A stretch of DNA of 64,000 bases from Siphonodentalium dalli (GCA_032622095.1 CP136063.1:68587897-68651896), one strand, 5' to 3'; shown: positions 34,880 through 47,182, counted from the stretch's first letter. Translations and numbers: made by a program. The notes: a model not told the origin generated them from the sequence alone.

Positions 34880-36096
34880 GACTCAAGAGATTCACATCTT
34901 CGCTGTTCTTCTGAACGAGCAGCAGAACGCACTAACCTTCTGAACAGACGTTTAGATGCTTTGTATTGGACGTATGATTTGGCACAATATGAGTGAGGCC
35001 GACCATCCGCTATCCACGTTACACGTTTCTGTCGAACATCGGCGTGACACGACCGTAGTTCATTGTTCCAGAAGGATTTTCGCGATATATGCCGTCTCAT
35101 CGACGGAGAGGCGATCGATGAGGCGTGCAGTATTGTTTGAACAATGTGTGAGTACAGTTTGTCCAAATCGTCCCGTGTCGCGAGAGTGTGACACATGATG
35201 TTGGGAAGAAGTTCGTCTAGAGAGGTACGATACAAATCGGTGTCCATCCTATCCCAGTTGAAAGTTAACCTCGTGAACGGAACTGGTTCACTACACTGGT
35301 AAGCGGGAATATCAAAACTGCAGCACACTGGCAAGTGATTAGACGTGTTCAGTTCATGGTCGCCAAGTATATCACTGTTGACAGTTAAATCCGCCATCGT
35401 ATTCGGCACAAGGATATGGTCTATTCGCGAAGGTGATGCTATGGTACAGAATGGATAGTATGTGAATGAGGGACCAGTGCATGATTCCAGGCAGGTAACC
35501 GAAAAGACTTGCGTCCGAGTTAACATGTCATTTATGAGTCGCAGTCTACCGCCATGGCCAACCGGAACACGCTCATCCGCGGTGCGAATCAAATGGGCGT
35601 TTATGTCGCCCATAACAATCACTGGGCCTTCTGGTGAGTATTTGTCTATCAGATCTTTCACAGAATAAAGACATTCTGCAAAATGATCATCGCTGTGTGA
35701 AGTGCTCGGGAGGTATACCTGGAAGACACTGATATATTCTGATGATCTCACTTTCAGTTGTAAACCAATAATCCTCTCTGAGTCGGTGTCCAGAACAACA
35801 CACCGTTTAGCAAGTTGTTTCTTGATCAAGATAGCCACATCTTCTACCTGGTAGTGAAGACGTTCCCTGCTACATGAGCTGATGTTAGAAGACAGTTGTG
35901 TCTTAATTTCAGATCCTAAAGTTGTACGGTATAGGCAGACGACACAACCATACACATTCCGTCCCACCCGGCTGGTGGATATTCTGGGTGACTGGCGGAC
36001 TGCTAGGCGCCTAGTGAAGTAGAACGAACTTGTGTCACTTGACAAATAAAAAGTTGAGATAATAAAAAGCAGGAACCTGCTCAAGACTGCAGTCAT
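34840..36096 (-). pseudogene. LINE ORF2, APE-type endonuclease domain (5' part)
   Basis: Minus-strand frame of 418 codons. VIVMGDINAH (about residue 160), SRIDHILV (223) and SNHLPV (252) are the Asp-x-Asn, Asp-His and terminal His motifs of LINE apurinic-like endonucleases; the last has SNH where SDH is common. The usual N-terminal motifs with the catalytic Asn and Glu are not visible in the first 50 residues, which look unrelated, so the start is lost or frame-shifted. The frame stops at 34,840 after running past the point where the RT frame takes over (about 34,880). Confidence 0.85.
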
Positions 36097-38576
36097 TTCT
36101 AGTCAGTGATATGTTGACATTTCTCCACTGGTTACCAGTGGGTTTGACTAATTTGTTGACACATATAACAAACCCATAGCCAAGTCCGAGATGGAGCGGT
36201 TATTGATAAGATTCTTGTTACCGGGACCGAAAGAGCGGTACCCGATAAAAATTGTTATATGTAAAGACGGAGAGAGGCCTGGACAAACATTGTGACATGC
36301 AGGCCTTAAAACCCAGAAAGTTATGAGAATCAAATATACTTCTGATAGTGAAACAATTGCTTTCACGAAAAGCAAACTAAGAATCTTGTTCTCACCATAA
36401 TTCAAGGGATGCTTGTGGTAATGAGATAATATTGGAGAATCGGTCGCATTCGGAAACATAATTGTGGTACGACATCAGTGCCAAGAGATAACCCAGAGAA
36501 AGCGAATGTATTCCCAGATTGTAACCTTCTGTTGAGACATTCAGTTCGTTCTTTCCTGGAACCAATATATATGAGCTACAGGTATGGTTGTTCCGGGTTA
36601 TACGGTATCGGAAGAATCAGGTCATCCGTATATAGTCGAGAAAAATTTCCCAATATGTACACATGAACAAGTGACTTATCGGAATTACTGACGCGTTCGA
36701 GTAAATAGTGAATGATAAATTTAGGCAGATCCAATCTTCCAGAAAGGCTGCCAGGCTGACACCGATAGTTCGAAAGAAGTCAATGCGACCGAGACGATGT
36801 GGCAAATACTCTTGAACTCGGGTCTACCCCAAAGTAAATTACTAGAAATTGCCACGAACAGGTTCGAAATCGGAAACTGATACAGTATACATGGACACGT
36901 ATGGACGGTGTGTTTTGATTGAACATATTTATTGTGACCCACAAATGTATATACAAATTACACATATTAGTATATACATATATAGATAGTTGTGTGGGCA
37001 CAGAGGATCATCAGGTGTGTTTTGAACATACCAGTACGTGAAAAAAGTAACACTGTAATTAAAGTGTTAGTACAAGTAAAGCAAATTATTGATACCAGAT
37101 CATTGCAGCACCTCTGATCAGGTGTCCAGTTCGAAATGGTGAACAGTGAACTATATATTTATGGTTCATTATACTAGACGTACAACGTATCGGTCCATTT
37201 TGTTTTACTGGGAACCGTGGACGGTAAAACCCAGTTGATAGAGACGTAACCGGTTCAATTGTGAATTTTCCGTGCCACCAATTGTCGATGTTCACTCGAG
37301 TTGGTCGGATTCAAGAAATCGAGGAAGTCCAATCAGTAACCCCAGGTCAGAGTGTGCAGTTACCTTTCCCTAACAGCTTGTTGTTACTGTTGCCTAGAAT
37401 TCGATTATGATGTTACAAAGTACGGTACGGTAACCTTCATATAAATACTCCCAGATAGTGGAAGGTTAGAAGCATCGACGTTAACGACGTCATTAAGTTC
37501 AGTGTCTGACAGAGCTCGGCATATTGACACACCGTGTGTCAGAGAGCCCCAGCCGTATTTGACATACTAAATGACCTTGCTCTGATGACCACAGTCATCC
37601 TCTGGTGATCGCAAGAAGTCATACATTCCAAAGTTAACTACGTACCTGTTGTCGTATAAGGGATCAGTATCTCGTCATGTGGGTTCTGTTGGATGTCGAA
37701 AGTCATCGGCTCAACCGAACAATATCTATAAAGTTATAGAAGTACCCCATTCTCTTCAAACGAATGAGAGTACGGCACTGTCCGAAAATCTTCTGTGTCA
37801 TGACCCATGCGCGGGAAATTAAATGCAACAGAATTGTCATTGGACGAAGTCACAGAAATAGTAGTTTTGGTCAGGTCTACACGAATGCCTCAAAACTCTG
37901 TATGCACGTAATGATTGGAAATTAGTTTCGTGCTTTCCTGTATCATGACAGATTGGTACATTTGGACAATATTTCAGTGTCGGCATTATCCTCCGACAGT
38001 TGTACCATACAACTAGGGAATCATCTGTCGATAAATATGGTGATGATTTATACACCAAGAAGATGACAAGAGTCCTCAGGTCCTGGTCCTTCCCTGTGTG
38101 AGGTAATCTCGTTAGTAGTCCAATAGAAGTTATGGGACTTGCAAAAATGCAAAAGAAATTGTATCAAACTTCAGAGTCATAATCGTCATTTCATCAGGTA
38201 TCTGCCAGAGAGAGTCGTACTAATATACCAGGTCTTCCCCGATCGAGTCAGGACTCGTGTTCATCTCATCTCCGAGGTGAGATTTCATGTTTCAATCAGA
38301 AGATTGTTGTGACAATTAACTGTCGTGAAACGGTCATTAATTCTCTTTAAAAACACGTTTCAACTCTGATTCTGAAGCCGGAAGTGAAGTGAAATAAACT
38401 CAGAATTGCATCGTTCAAATCTGAAGTATGCTGTGACGATGAACTGTCGCGAACGTTCGTTCATTATTGTCACGTTTCAAGCAGTTCGAATTTAGTTCCA
38501 TTGCTTTAATAATAGCGTGTTAAAACACTAATTCCGTTTCAAATAACGGAGCAAGTCAAATTGCGATGTTTCTGGC
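36097..38576. other. Right interior of the 9.3-kb element, no gene seen
   Basis: AT-rich DNA with short frames only. Near 38,290-38,480 a stretch is present twice, about 125 bp apart and diverged (TGTGACAATTAACTGTCGTG and TGTGACGATGAACTGTCGCG, each followed by CACGTTTCAA). A perfect hairpin CCACTGG-TTA-CCAGTGG lies at 36,125-36,141. Confidence 0.45.
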
Positions 38577-38789
38577 GGACGCCGAAATTGAAGATGGAAT
38601 AGGACATGGGATCTCGTTCCACGAGAGTTAGAATCCCGAAGTTTCGTTGCGCATGCGCATAACGAAAAAGTGCTTCTATTTATATATTACGATTTAAAGG
38701 GACACGCTGGATTGGAATCCTAATGGTATCTGGTTTGAATAAGTCGTTACGAAATAAAACTACTTATTTTATCTGAACAAGAGTCTGAT

Positions 38790-39075
38790 TGTGTTACAGA
38801 AGACAGCACAATGCTGCTGGCTAATCACACACAAATGTTATAAACGCTCCTTTATTAGTTCCATATCAGGAATTCACAAACAAAGAACGCTCTTTATGTT
38901 TACCATAATAATATAAACAAATACCTGAAAAGTAACTGTTTATGCTTTTTTTTACATAACAATGGTCAAACATATGTCTACATTTTGATGTTCTTTCTGT
39001 TTGTGACGGTTTTTGACGGGTGGAAACATTTTGACAGGATACCCACCGCCAAGGCCTCCCGTACCTTTAAAGTAC
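38790..39075. repeat. Further copy of the AT-rich repeat modules (a and b)
   Basis: TAATCACAC, AACGCTCCTTTATTAG, AACGCTCTTTATGTTTACCA, the GACGG..GGAAACATTTTGACAGG stretch and CCCGTACCTTTAAAG follow the same order and orientation as the family at 25,370-28,000. The copy starts right after the 9.3-kb element. Matching module sequence (GCGTAAACAACAGTATG) lies left of that element at 29,395-29,415, so the element seems to have landed in a copy. Confidence 0.6.
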
Positions 39076-39489
39076 AACTGGATAGCTTCTATCTCATGAC
39101 ATGACTAGACTACTTTGTGGCACATGAGGGGTTTCTGAATTATGACGTAGACAGGACACCGATAATGATGACTGTTCACTAATCCTGATATGGCACCAGA
39201 GATAAAATGGGAAATGAACAGTATGCGTTATCATGAAAGCCCTTGTTGCACTTCCATCCGAACTCTGTGGTGAACCATTGACCGATTTAATTTGGATATG
39301 GCTCAACATAAGCATTATGCCAAAGTTATATTTGTCCCAGGAAAACTACGGAAACCAACAGCGTCTGTCCGAGTGTACGTCATTTCGTCCGTGCATGCGC
39401 ATTTTGGTTTGCGAACGATAACTTTAGTAACACTAAAATTGTATTAATTTTCTGCGCATGTTTTAAATATCTTATAAATATGTTCAGTG

Positions 39490-39775
39490 CGTAAATACAA
39501 TTCAAGTTCGAAAATGGGTTCGGTCCGAATCATTTTTTACTAAGTTATGACCCTTTTTACTTAGAATTTTCCAAATTTGAGGTTTCTCGATAAATTTAAA
39601 TTGGCCTGTTTGGTCTGATGGAAATGTGTATGTTAGCTGTTTAGTGCAAAAATACAGGTCTATAATAAAGGTTTGTTTCGAATAAGTTTTACTGAGTTCT
39701 GGCCCATTTTAGAGTAAGGATTTTCCAAAGTTGAGGTTTCTGGATAACTCCAGTTTTGTGTATGTAAATGAAATC
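39490..39775. repeat. Two diverged copies of a repeat of about 160 bp
   Basis: Both copies have 'TTCAGTGCGTAAATAC' or 'TTTAGTGCAAAAATAC', then a TTCGAAT / ACTRAGTTMTGRCCC patch, TTTTCCAAA, TTGAGGTTTCT and GATAA. They start near 39,482 and 39,638. Confidence 0.65.
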
Positions 39776-40089
39776 CTTTTCTACCTAAAAGACTGACACA
39801 GCAGGCTGAATCACCTCTGGTCGGCGCCCGACAATGAATGGCTAACTATATCGCTATTACATGATTATAGATGTTCATCATTTAACCGCACAAGTGGTAT
39901 ATCACACACTTTATTCGGCGGCTCCATTCATTGTTTCGACCTATTATTTATTGACCGGGTCTCGTCAGGGGCGCAGGTCATTCTGTGAGTACCATATTTC
40001 CTGGCAAAAAACTAGACAAACTAGTAATATCAGCCGATCCCAGAGCCAATCATTATTGCGATGGTCGCATATGGATCATTCACGAGTGG

Positions 40090-40215
40090 TAACAGCTGAG
40101 CCAAAATTTCAATCTCTGTGGCGAGATATAGGTGGATTAACCACGATTAGGCTGTATAACAGCTGAGCCAGGAGAACATCGCTCTATGGCGGAAATCTCA
40201 GGTGGATAAACCACA
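40090..40215. repeat. Two copies of a repeat of about 61 bp
   Basis: CAGCTGAGCCA...CTCT(G/A)TGGCG...AGGTGGAT(T/A)AACCAC occurs at about 40,092 and 40,160. Confidence 0.65.
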
Positions 40216-43200
40216 GGCAACTCCACTCCTCCGAGTTGCTAGACTAAACCATTCGCGCCAAAATTTGTCTTGACGTGCAGGGAACGCCAGCCATATGGTA
40301 GCTGATTGGCTATTCATTAAAGCCGCCAATTTTCCTGATAAGCGCTTAGACTTACACCCGTCGACTGTAACACAATTACATAATATCTCCGGGTGCACTC
40401 GATATTCGTTCCCAGTATTGTGCTATCCAGTACGAAACATAACCAGATGATTCAATGGAGTCCGCCTACCGGCGTGAACGGATTTCGACGAAATGCAAAA
40501 TGTGGTTAGAGATGGCTACAATTATTCAATCGTGTCAATGTGAACAAGGGTGCATGATTAGGTGACTGACGAAACTATTGGTGGTAAAGCTCCCTGCATC
40601 TCGATCTGAATTTACTGATGTGCATTGTATGTGGAAGAAATCCCTTTCGACCTAAAACTCTCTAATGAGGTTTATTGGCGGTCAAGCCACCTAGTGCTAT
40701 CCGGTTTCGCTTATTCCATGCACATAGAACGCCCTGTTGCGTTTTGATAGCGAAGCAGGTGCCTGGATCCGTGTTGACCCAACTCTAGTGGGTTAGTCGA
40801 CCTTGATGAACACGATGAAAAGTAACTTTCACAATTTCGTACATTTATGTTCATTTTGTGATTGGTCACATATATGTGCACCAAGCGACATCTAGCCCTT
40901 CAATGGAGAGAACACCGATCAGCGTGAGGCCGACTGCTTGAACAAGTAGGGATCAACATGGCCGAAAACATATGATACACAGAAGGGATCTCAGAAAATG
41001 CTCATAGTGTATACATACAGCTGGGAGTCACCGTTAAAATCTCGAGATTAACGGGGTCTTTATTGGTGTTATATGGTGCTGACAAGTTCATTTAATGACA
41101 AAATTACGATTAGCCAATTAAGCTGGATACACAACACATGTGGCGGCACACGTCGGTTTCATTTGCGGCCCAACCATATATACCACATGTAATTTCATTA
41201 GGTTGTCGTTTGAGGGACCTAGCAGCAATAATACGCATCGTAGCATTGATCTTGGTTACGAGCACTTTTGAGGAGCTTTCTTAATCTTCAAGTATTTTTC
41301 GCAAATTGCCCAGACCATCTCGTGTGTTAAACTCTTCCCTAAACCGAACTGAGGCCAGTCCGTCCCATTTAAATCGCGGTGGCTTCGCGCGCAACGGAAA
41401 CGTCTCATGCTGTGAACCATGTATGAATTTACCAGTATTACTAAACTGAATTCCAAGATAATTTTATTCACTAACAGCTTCTGACACTTGGGAGTAATGG
41501 GAGCCAAATCTGACTGGTTACACAAATCAGTACAAGCATATAGCCATAGGGATAATCTTACTACCTGCTCTGGTGTACTTCCGTACACAAAATTACACAA
41601 TAAGTGTTTAAATACAAGCACCATCGGTCTCTATTGGCACAATTCAAGTACAATTGCATTTAGATTGGAATTTACGAAACTATTCATACATATAAAGCTG
41701 GACATCAATATTGGAACACACACACGATAAATTTCTATCAGGCTAATTGATAACCTTATATCGAGTTACAACAAACTAGGCCGCATCGACAAGTTCGTGG
41801 CATCTGGGCACTGGCTGATTTATGACCTCTGGCGTGATGAGGTGAACTCAAAGAGATACCGATACCGGATTTGGCATTAATTTGTCCATACATTAGGAAG
41901 AAAATTCCATGGATATACATGTACGATGGGTTCTTCTCAGAAGATAGCAGTCATTCCACTTACATATCTGGGACTGGCCACGACTGCTACAGTTACCATT
42001 CTGTAGTCGATCCCAGTCTATCTGCTATATTTTCATGGCAATTACTTTACTTAATGCGTGTTAATCGTCGATAATCGTTCTTGGCTGTGTGGTAGTCTCG
42101 CAGTGATTCCTTTGTGCGATTGGCAGCATTATTTTATTTAACGGAAATTTTATCGAAATTCAACCCGTCGATTGTAAAAATTGGCCCAGAGAAAGTAAAG
42201 ATACCAATATACCGCGATTACTCCTAAAAATAACTTATATATGAGAGTCGGAAATGGTGCCGATACACATGCATTATTTCAAGAATGGTGCTAACTTAAT
42301 ACTAAATAACTCGAATATTTTGACAGGAACATATGACTATTATATTTATTGAATCTTATAAATATATATCTTCCTTTTCTTAGATCGAAAATTTCTTGAC
42401 GGGACCTTTGATAAATCTTCAATTTAGTTTCAATTTAGAATTTGTCTGGTATTAATGTCCGTTTAGTTTTAAACAAACCTTCGAACGTTGTGTCGGATCA
42501 GAACCTTTCAATAGATTTTACTCCAATATATTTACACGAACATTTGAATATTTAATATGTGTTAAAAGAATAATATATTCTGACCTGATGAAATTCGTTA
42601 CATGGAAACTATTTCGATGGATGGATGGCTTCGTTTTGCTAATTATTTCATACATGTATAATCAATATCCGTAACCAGCGCAGAGGGCTTCTGCTCAAAA
42701 TGTCCCTATTTTAAATTTGATTTTACTGCAATATTTTGTTTACAAAATATGTGATTATGTGTTATATATATTAAACGAATAAAATATTAAAACTGATGGT
42801 CGGCGTTACAAGCATGGCAATTATGTCCACGGAAACTTATTTATTGTCAGTTTTGTTAATCTACATGATGTGGGTGGGGTTAGGGTATATATCAACATAT
42901 TTCTGAACATTTCACACACATGAAAACAAAATCCTTTTGCTTATCTTTCCTGGACATCCGTCCAGATGAATAATATACCATCCTAAATGAATACGTGTAT
43001 AACTGATAGGACTGTCCATTCAGTAAAGACACTAGTGTCTGAGATGAGTGATTCTTATTTTGATTAAACTGTTTCATTAAATCCGAAAAACTACTTTATT
43101 ACCAGCACCAGGACTGAGAATATGGTGCTGGACAATTATAGAATGATGTTCCCAGAGGTTGTATATAGTGATGCTACCCCACACAGTACAGTGCGCTAGT

Positions 43201-43288
43201 GTCTCCGAATTCATATTATGGGGATCTCATTCTGCATGCCCTCATATTCATGCTATGGGAGACCTATATACAGATATAAATTCCCAGA

Positions 43289-43415
43289 TGCTGATGTGAA
43301 CCCATTGGGCACATCGACTATGAATTATGTGATGTGAACCCATTGGGGACCTCGACTATGCATTGTGTTATCATGCGAACCCATTGTGCACCTCGACTAT
43401 GTATTGTGTTATCAG
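43289..43415. repeat. Short minisatellite, three units of about 40-48 bp
   Basis: GTGAACCCATTGGGCACATC, GTGAACCCATTGGGGACCTC and GCGAACCCATTGTGCACCTC, each followed by GACTATG, at about 43,297, 43,333 and 43,375. Confidence 0.75.
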
Positions 43416-43736
43416 CAAATTTGGGGATATAGAGTAATTAAACTAAAAAGCAAAAAGAAACTTTATACAGAAACAGGATTGCTGCCCAGTTTCTGACAAG
43501 TGAGACTGTGCACCATTACTTAGCAACGCAGTACAATATACATCAATTGTTAACTCGGTTTTTTTTGTGGTTTTTAATCGCCCCACCCAAATATTGGTCA
43601 AAATTGTTCAATAGTTAGAAAAGTGCCTCACACAACATTTGGTGGAACTTTTACACAAGAATTAGGTTGAAATTGTTCTCATTGTTTGATTTTCAGTGAT
43701 TTGTGGGGAATTTGTTAAATTTATACCGACAGCAGC

Positions 43737-44107
43737 CAGGGGCGCCGGAAGCATCCAAGGGCGGGGGGCAGAGCCTACAAAAACTGCACTTTTCCGCAAA
43801 AAAAGGGCATTTTCTCCGCAAACTCGGGAAAATAACCATAAATTCATTGTGGCAAAAATCCCTATTTTAATGGTATTTATCGGTTTTTATGTCCGTTTTG
43901 TCATAAAATTGACTAAAAATTAATATTCCTTGTGAAATTGGTGGTATTTGGACAAAAAAAGTCACATTTTGATATAAAAACACGAGATTAAACACACAAA
44001 AAGCATTTTCTGTCTCCAGAAAAAGGGCAAGTCCTGCCCCCGCTCGCCCCCTTGGTCAAGGGCAGGGGGATCAGCTGCCCCCTCTGCCCACTCTTCCGGC
44101 GCCCCTG
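43737..44107. mobile_element. 371-bp hAT-type MITE with 15-bp TIRs and 8-bp TSD
   Basis: CAGGGGCGCCGGAAG (43,737-43,751) and its perfect reverse complement (44,093-44,107) bound the element. The 8-bp ACAGCAGC before it and ACAGCAGT after it are a target duplication with one change. CAGGGGC ends and 8-bp duplications are typical of hAT transposons. No transposase; the open frames inside are short. Confidence 0.9.
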
Positions 44108-44675
44108 ACAGCAGTATGTTTTCCGACTTTTGGTAAAAGACTGAAATGGCCACCAGTTGGAAATTTCCAACTTTAGGGGGAATATTTACGTGGCAACCGT
44201 TGGAAATATCCAATAGTTCGAAAGTTTGAGGTACCAGCTGGAAACTCCAACCCACGGAGTAGGTTTCAAGAGCAACTGTGTGAACCTAGTAGTTTGGTTT
44301 GGTCAGGATCAATGGTGCAGTATACATTCCAAGGTAGACACCCCAACGTGTACTTTCTAGCCACTTCCATGTATATTGTTTTAATTCAATTCAATTAGTT
44401 AACATTCTTATCAACATACATCTGTTCGACAATATTGGAATCAGTGGCATGTAATTGCAAATATTAATTGTAGTGGCTACAGGCAAACATTTACTATGTA
44501 TGTATAATATGTGCATATAGAAATGGCATAATCATATGTATATCATCATATTTATCTCATATATCGGATTGTTGTATTTTTTTCCGTACTATTGTTATTG
44601 TTATTTTGTAGCTTATGGATAAATTAATAATGAAAGAATTTTAAATAGTGCATTTGTCTGATGTATCTTTTGCAG

Positions 44676-44768
44676 GATGTCCTCCAGTAGCGTGCACGAT
44701 GCATTGTCCCAATGGATTCGCACGGGATGCGAATGGTTGTTTCACATGCAAATGCAAAGAAATAAAGA
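44676..44768 (+). CDS. Antistasin-like domain exon 1 (diverged copy)
   Basis: A 93-bp exon between TTTTGCAG and GTGAGTG, phase 1 on both sides. It encodes CPPVACTMHCPNGFARDANG followed by C-x2-C-x-C: six cysteines in the C-x4-C-x3-C-x10-C-x2-C-x-C spacing of antistasin-type domains. Homology with the other five copies runs from about 44,560 to 45,115 only, covering the exon and the start of the next intron. It is clearly more diverged (PPVACTMH against PRLRCRMN), so it is the older paralogue of the tandem block. Confidence 0.75.
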
Positions 44769-45115
44769 GTGAGTGTAGTTTTTGTCATCACATTTTAGTT
44801 TACTTTAGGGGAGACCCAGTTAGCTCACTATAGTGCACATGGTGCATACTTATAAGGCAGTCAAGCTGCACAGCAATAACGAAGCTGGTTCAAATATCGA
44901 TAGGCGCGGATTTGTGGTCCTCGCAAAGGACATGTAACCTGATGTGTGTATCATGGCACGTTTGTCATTTGTTTTCCAAGGGTTCCTGGTTTCCAGTTGA
45001 AATTAACCATCTACAAGGTATTTCATTCACATGTAAAACTGACGTTGTCATATAATTTAGATGCTGAAATGACGATAAACTACAATTCTCTGCCATATTA
45101 TCACTATGGAACACT

Positions 45116-45869
45116 CACTGACTAATCAACAGAAACAGTGCACTATTAACAATGTTAAATCTGGCCTGCACGCAATGGACTCTCGCAATCACTGCTACTT
45201 TCCCCACAATAACTTTCAGCACTGCAATCAAATTGTTTGATTGCAGAGCAGATTGCGCAAGAATCACAATCAACATTTGTGGTTGCTGACCTGCTTGCGG
45301 AAGCAACTATTCTATCTGTCTTAGAAAGTAGTGACTTCGATACTCTAACACAATCCGCTAACAAATCATAGTTTGACGGAATACACCAGAAAATTAGGAA
45401 ACTGAATGCATTATCGAGATTGCCGATAATAACTCACGAAACTCAAATTTCAGTATAGGCTATAGTAATATTCATGGTGATCATTTTGAGCATGATGGTC
45501 AGGCTGGAAGACTTACGATGTCTTTAAATTGTGTATCACTATGCTACAACGAAGTCACATCTTTGCATTCCAACAAAGAACATAGACATGGAACTTTGAA
45601 ATAAACTAGACATGTACTGTTTGCTTCTGATTCTGCGTGGGGATCGAGTGCCTGTGTTTCTAAATATAAACAGATTATGTCATTTCAAAGTTAATTTTCT
45701 GTGTTCACAAGTACTAATACTGAATCAGATGTATATCATAGATTCATATATATTTAAAGAATTAGAACTGTAATGGTTATCATTGACGTCCGACCTGAAA
45801 TCGAGTTATGAAATATAATTATTGGTACCTAGACAACGGTTCTGCGAAAGCGCGAAATAATAGGCCTAA
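45116..45869. other. Intron sequence, nothing recognised
   Basis: Unique AT-rich sequence between the end of repeat-unit homology and the minisatellite. No exon could be supported. Confidence 0.4.
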
Positions 45870-46420
45870 ACATGATTATTATAGTCGTTGTGGTGCATAC
45901 TTACCCTCCTGATTTAAACATGATTATTATAGTCGTTGTGGTGCATACTTACCCTCCTGATTTATTATTATGGTCGTTGTGGTGCATACCTACCCTCCTG
46001 ATTTATTATTATAGTCGTTGTTGTGCATACTTACCCTCCTGATTTAAACATGATTATTATAGTCGTTGTGGTGCATACTTACCCTCCTGATTTATTATTA
46101 TAGTCGTTATGGTGCATACTTACCCTCCTGAACATGATTATTATAGTCGTTGTGGTGTTACTTACCCTCCTGATTTATTATTATAGTCGTTGTGGTGCAT
46201 ACTTACCCTCCTGATTATTATAGTCGTTGTGGTGCATACTTACCCTCCTAAACATGATTATTATAGTCGTTGTGGTGTTACTTACCCTCATGATTTATTA
46301 TTATAGTCGTTGTGGTGCATACTTACCCTCCTGATTATTCGTTGTGGTGCATACTTACCCTCCTAAACATGATTATTATAGTCGTTGTGGTGTTACTTAC
46401 CCTCCTGATTTATTGTTATA
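45870..46420. repeat. Intronic minisatellite, about 13 copies of a 36-50-bp unit
   Basis: Unit core GTCGTTGTGGTGCATACTTA followed by CCCTCCTGATT and, in the long form, TAAACATGATTATTATA. Cores stand at about 45,884, 45,930, 45,974, 46,013, 46,062, 46,104, 46,147, 46,186, 46,222, 46,267, 46,306, 46,338 and 46,382. Long and short units alternate, and some have lost the CA before TACTTACC. Confidence 0.93.
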
Positions 46421-47120
46421 CCTAATATCCATATGCAAAACTTACAACAATTTATTCGACAAAAACTAAAAAAAATACAAACTTCTTATTTCTATACAAG
46501 GATTGGTTGCGATCGGTTATTTACCGGACTCAAAACGTGGGGTTTTCTCGCTAATCGATACCAGTCACCAAAATCGATAAATTTGATTAGATTTTGGATT
46601 CAATTTTCGAATACTTGGAATTTGAGTCGATCGTAATCAAAATTCGCATGACTCTAAGTCTTACGTGTAAACCAGCATTTAAGCACATACTGTGAAATCA
46701 ATTACTTTAGTTGAGCAGATAATTGACTCCTGAGCACCCGCTGTTCTTCCACTATGCAAGATCTTGAAATGTGTTATCATCTAAAGAATGTTCTATACAA
46801 ACTAAACAAAGCTGAGAAGCAACTTGCTTTAACATTAAAGTTTAATGTTTGAACACCAGAATGGCCAGCAGTACAAGTTGATCATTCGTTGTTGGGGGGA
46901 GGATAACCAGGCTTGAAATTCTGCCACTCACACAACCAACCCTGACTAAATTTGTTTTTGTCCTATCTTATTCATTTTATCACTTGAATCATGTTGAAAA
47001 ACATTTAACAAAATTCAAACAGAATGCTATATGTGCAAATATTGCGAAAAACAATTCTACACATTAATCAATGACTAAAAAGATATAAAATTATGATTTC
47101 AGTTATGGGTTGGAGAGGAA

Positions 47121-47182
47121 GATAACTAGGCATTGAGGGTGGAGAGGGGCCTCCACCTCCCCACCATCAATGCCTAGTTATC
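47121..47182. repeat. Stem-loop in each 2.77-kb unit (first of five copies)
   Basis: GATAACTAGGCATTGA (47,121-47,136) is perfectly complementary to TCAATGCCTAGTTATC (47,167-47,182). The inner GGGTGGAGAGG / CCTCCACCTCCCC partly pairs too. The same structure lies about 190 bp before the antistasin exon in each unit, near 49,888, 52,654, 55,420 and 58,182. One unit has CACTCTCAATGCC and one TTGAGCGTGG, so the stem is not perfectly kept. Confidence 0.8.

Larger units (their letters stand above)
31624..36096 (-). mobile_element. Degenerate non-LTR retrotransposon (LINE, CR1/Jockey/I-like), minus strand
   Basis: Read on the minus strand, the order is APE-type endonuclease, reverse transcriptase, then a C-terminal region with a zinc knuckle, as in ORF2 of many LINEs. 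It is broken by a frameshift between endonuclease and RT (near 34,880), another after the RT block (near 33,285), and a 957-bp MITE inserted in the C-terminal part. No ORF1 was recognised, and the first part of the endonuclease seems missing, so the copy is probably truncated or decayed at its 5' end. The 3' end lies below about 31,624; I could not define a tail or target duplication. Confidence 0.9.
29449..38763. mobile_element. 9.3-kb composite element with long (about 180-bp) inverted ends
   Basis: 29,449-29,632 and 38,577-38,763 are inverted repeats. Apart from the outermost 20 bp there are about five differences over the inner 155 bp. Both arms hold TTATTCAAACCAGATAC, CCAATCCAGCGTGTCCC, GCATGCGCAACGAAAC and CTCGTGGAACGAGATC. 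A second pair, perfect over 45 bp, joins 29,781-29,825 to 38,715-38,759. The interior has no transposase frame and holds a LINE (31,624-36,096). Two readings are possible: one large non-autonomous transposon carrying an internal rearrangement at its left end, or two related MITE ends flanking 9 kb as a composite. No clear target duplication was found. Confidence 0.72.
39076..43288. other. Long interval with no recognised gene
   Basis: I see no domain in its short frames on either strand. Two pairs of small degenerate repeats (39,490-39,775 and 40,090-40,215) are listed separately. Confidence 0.5.

Noticed and set aside
33154-35668. Plus-strand frames at 33,154, 34,023, 34,763, 34,956 and 35,462
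   Set aside because: They are antisense shadows of the minus-strand LINE.
42850-43080. Minus-strand 61-codon frame near a GTGGGTGGGG patch
   Set aside because: No domain, and the G-rich patch is not a satellite monomer.
45870-46420. U1 snRNA gene or pseudogene copies
   Set aside because: Only ATACTTACC matches; the rest of the repeat does not resemble U1.
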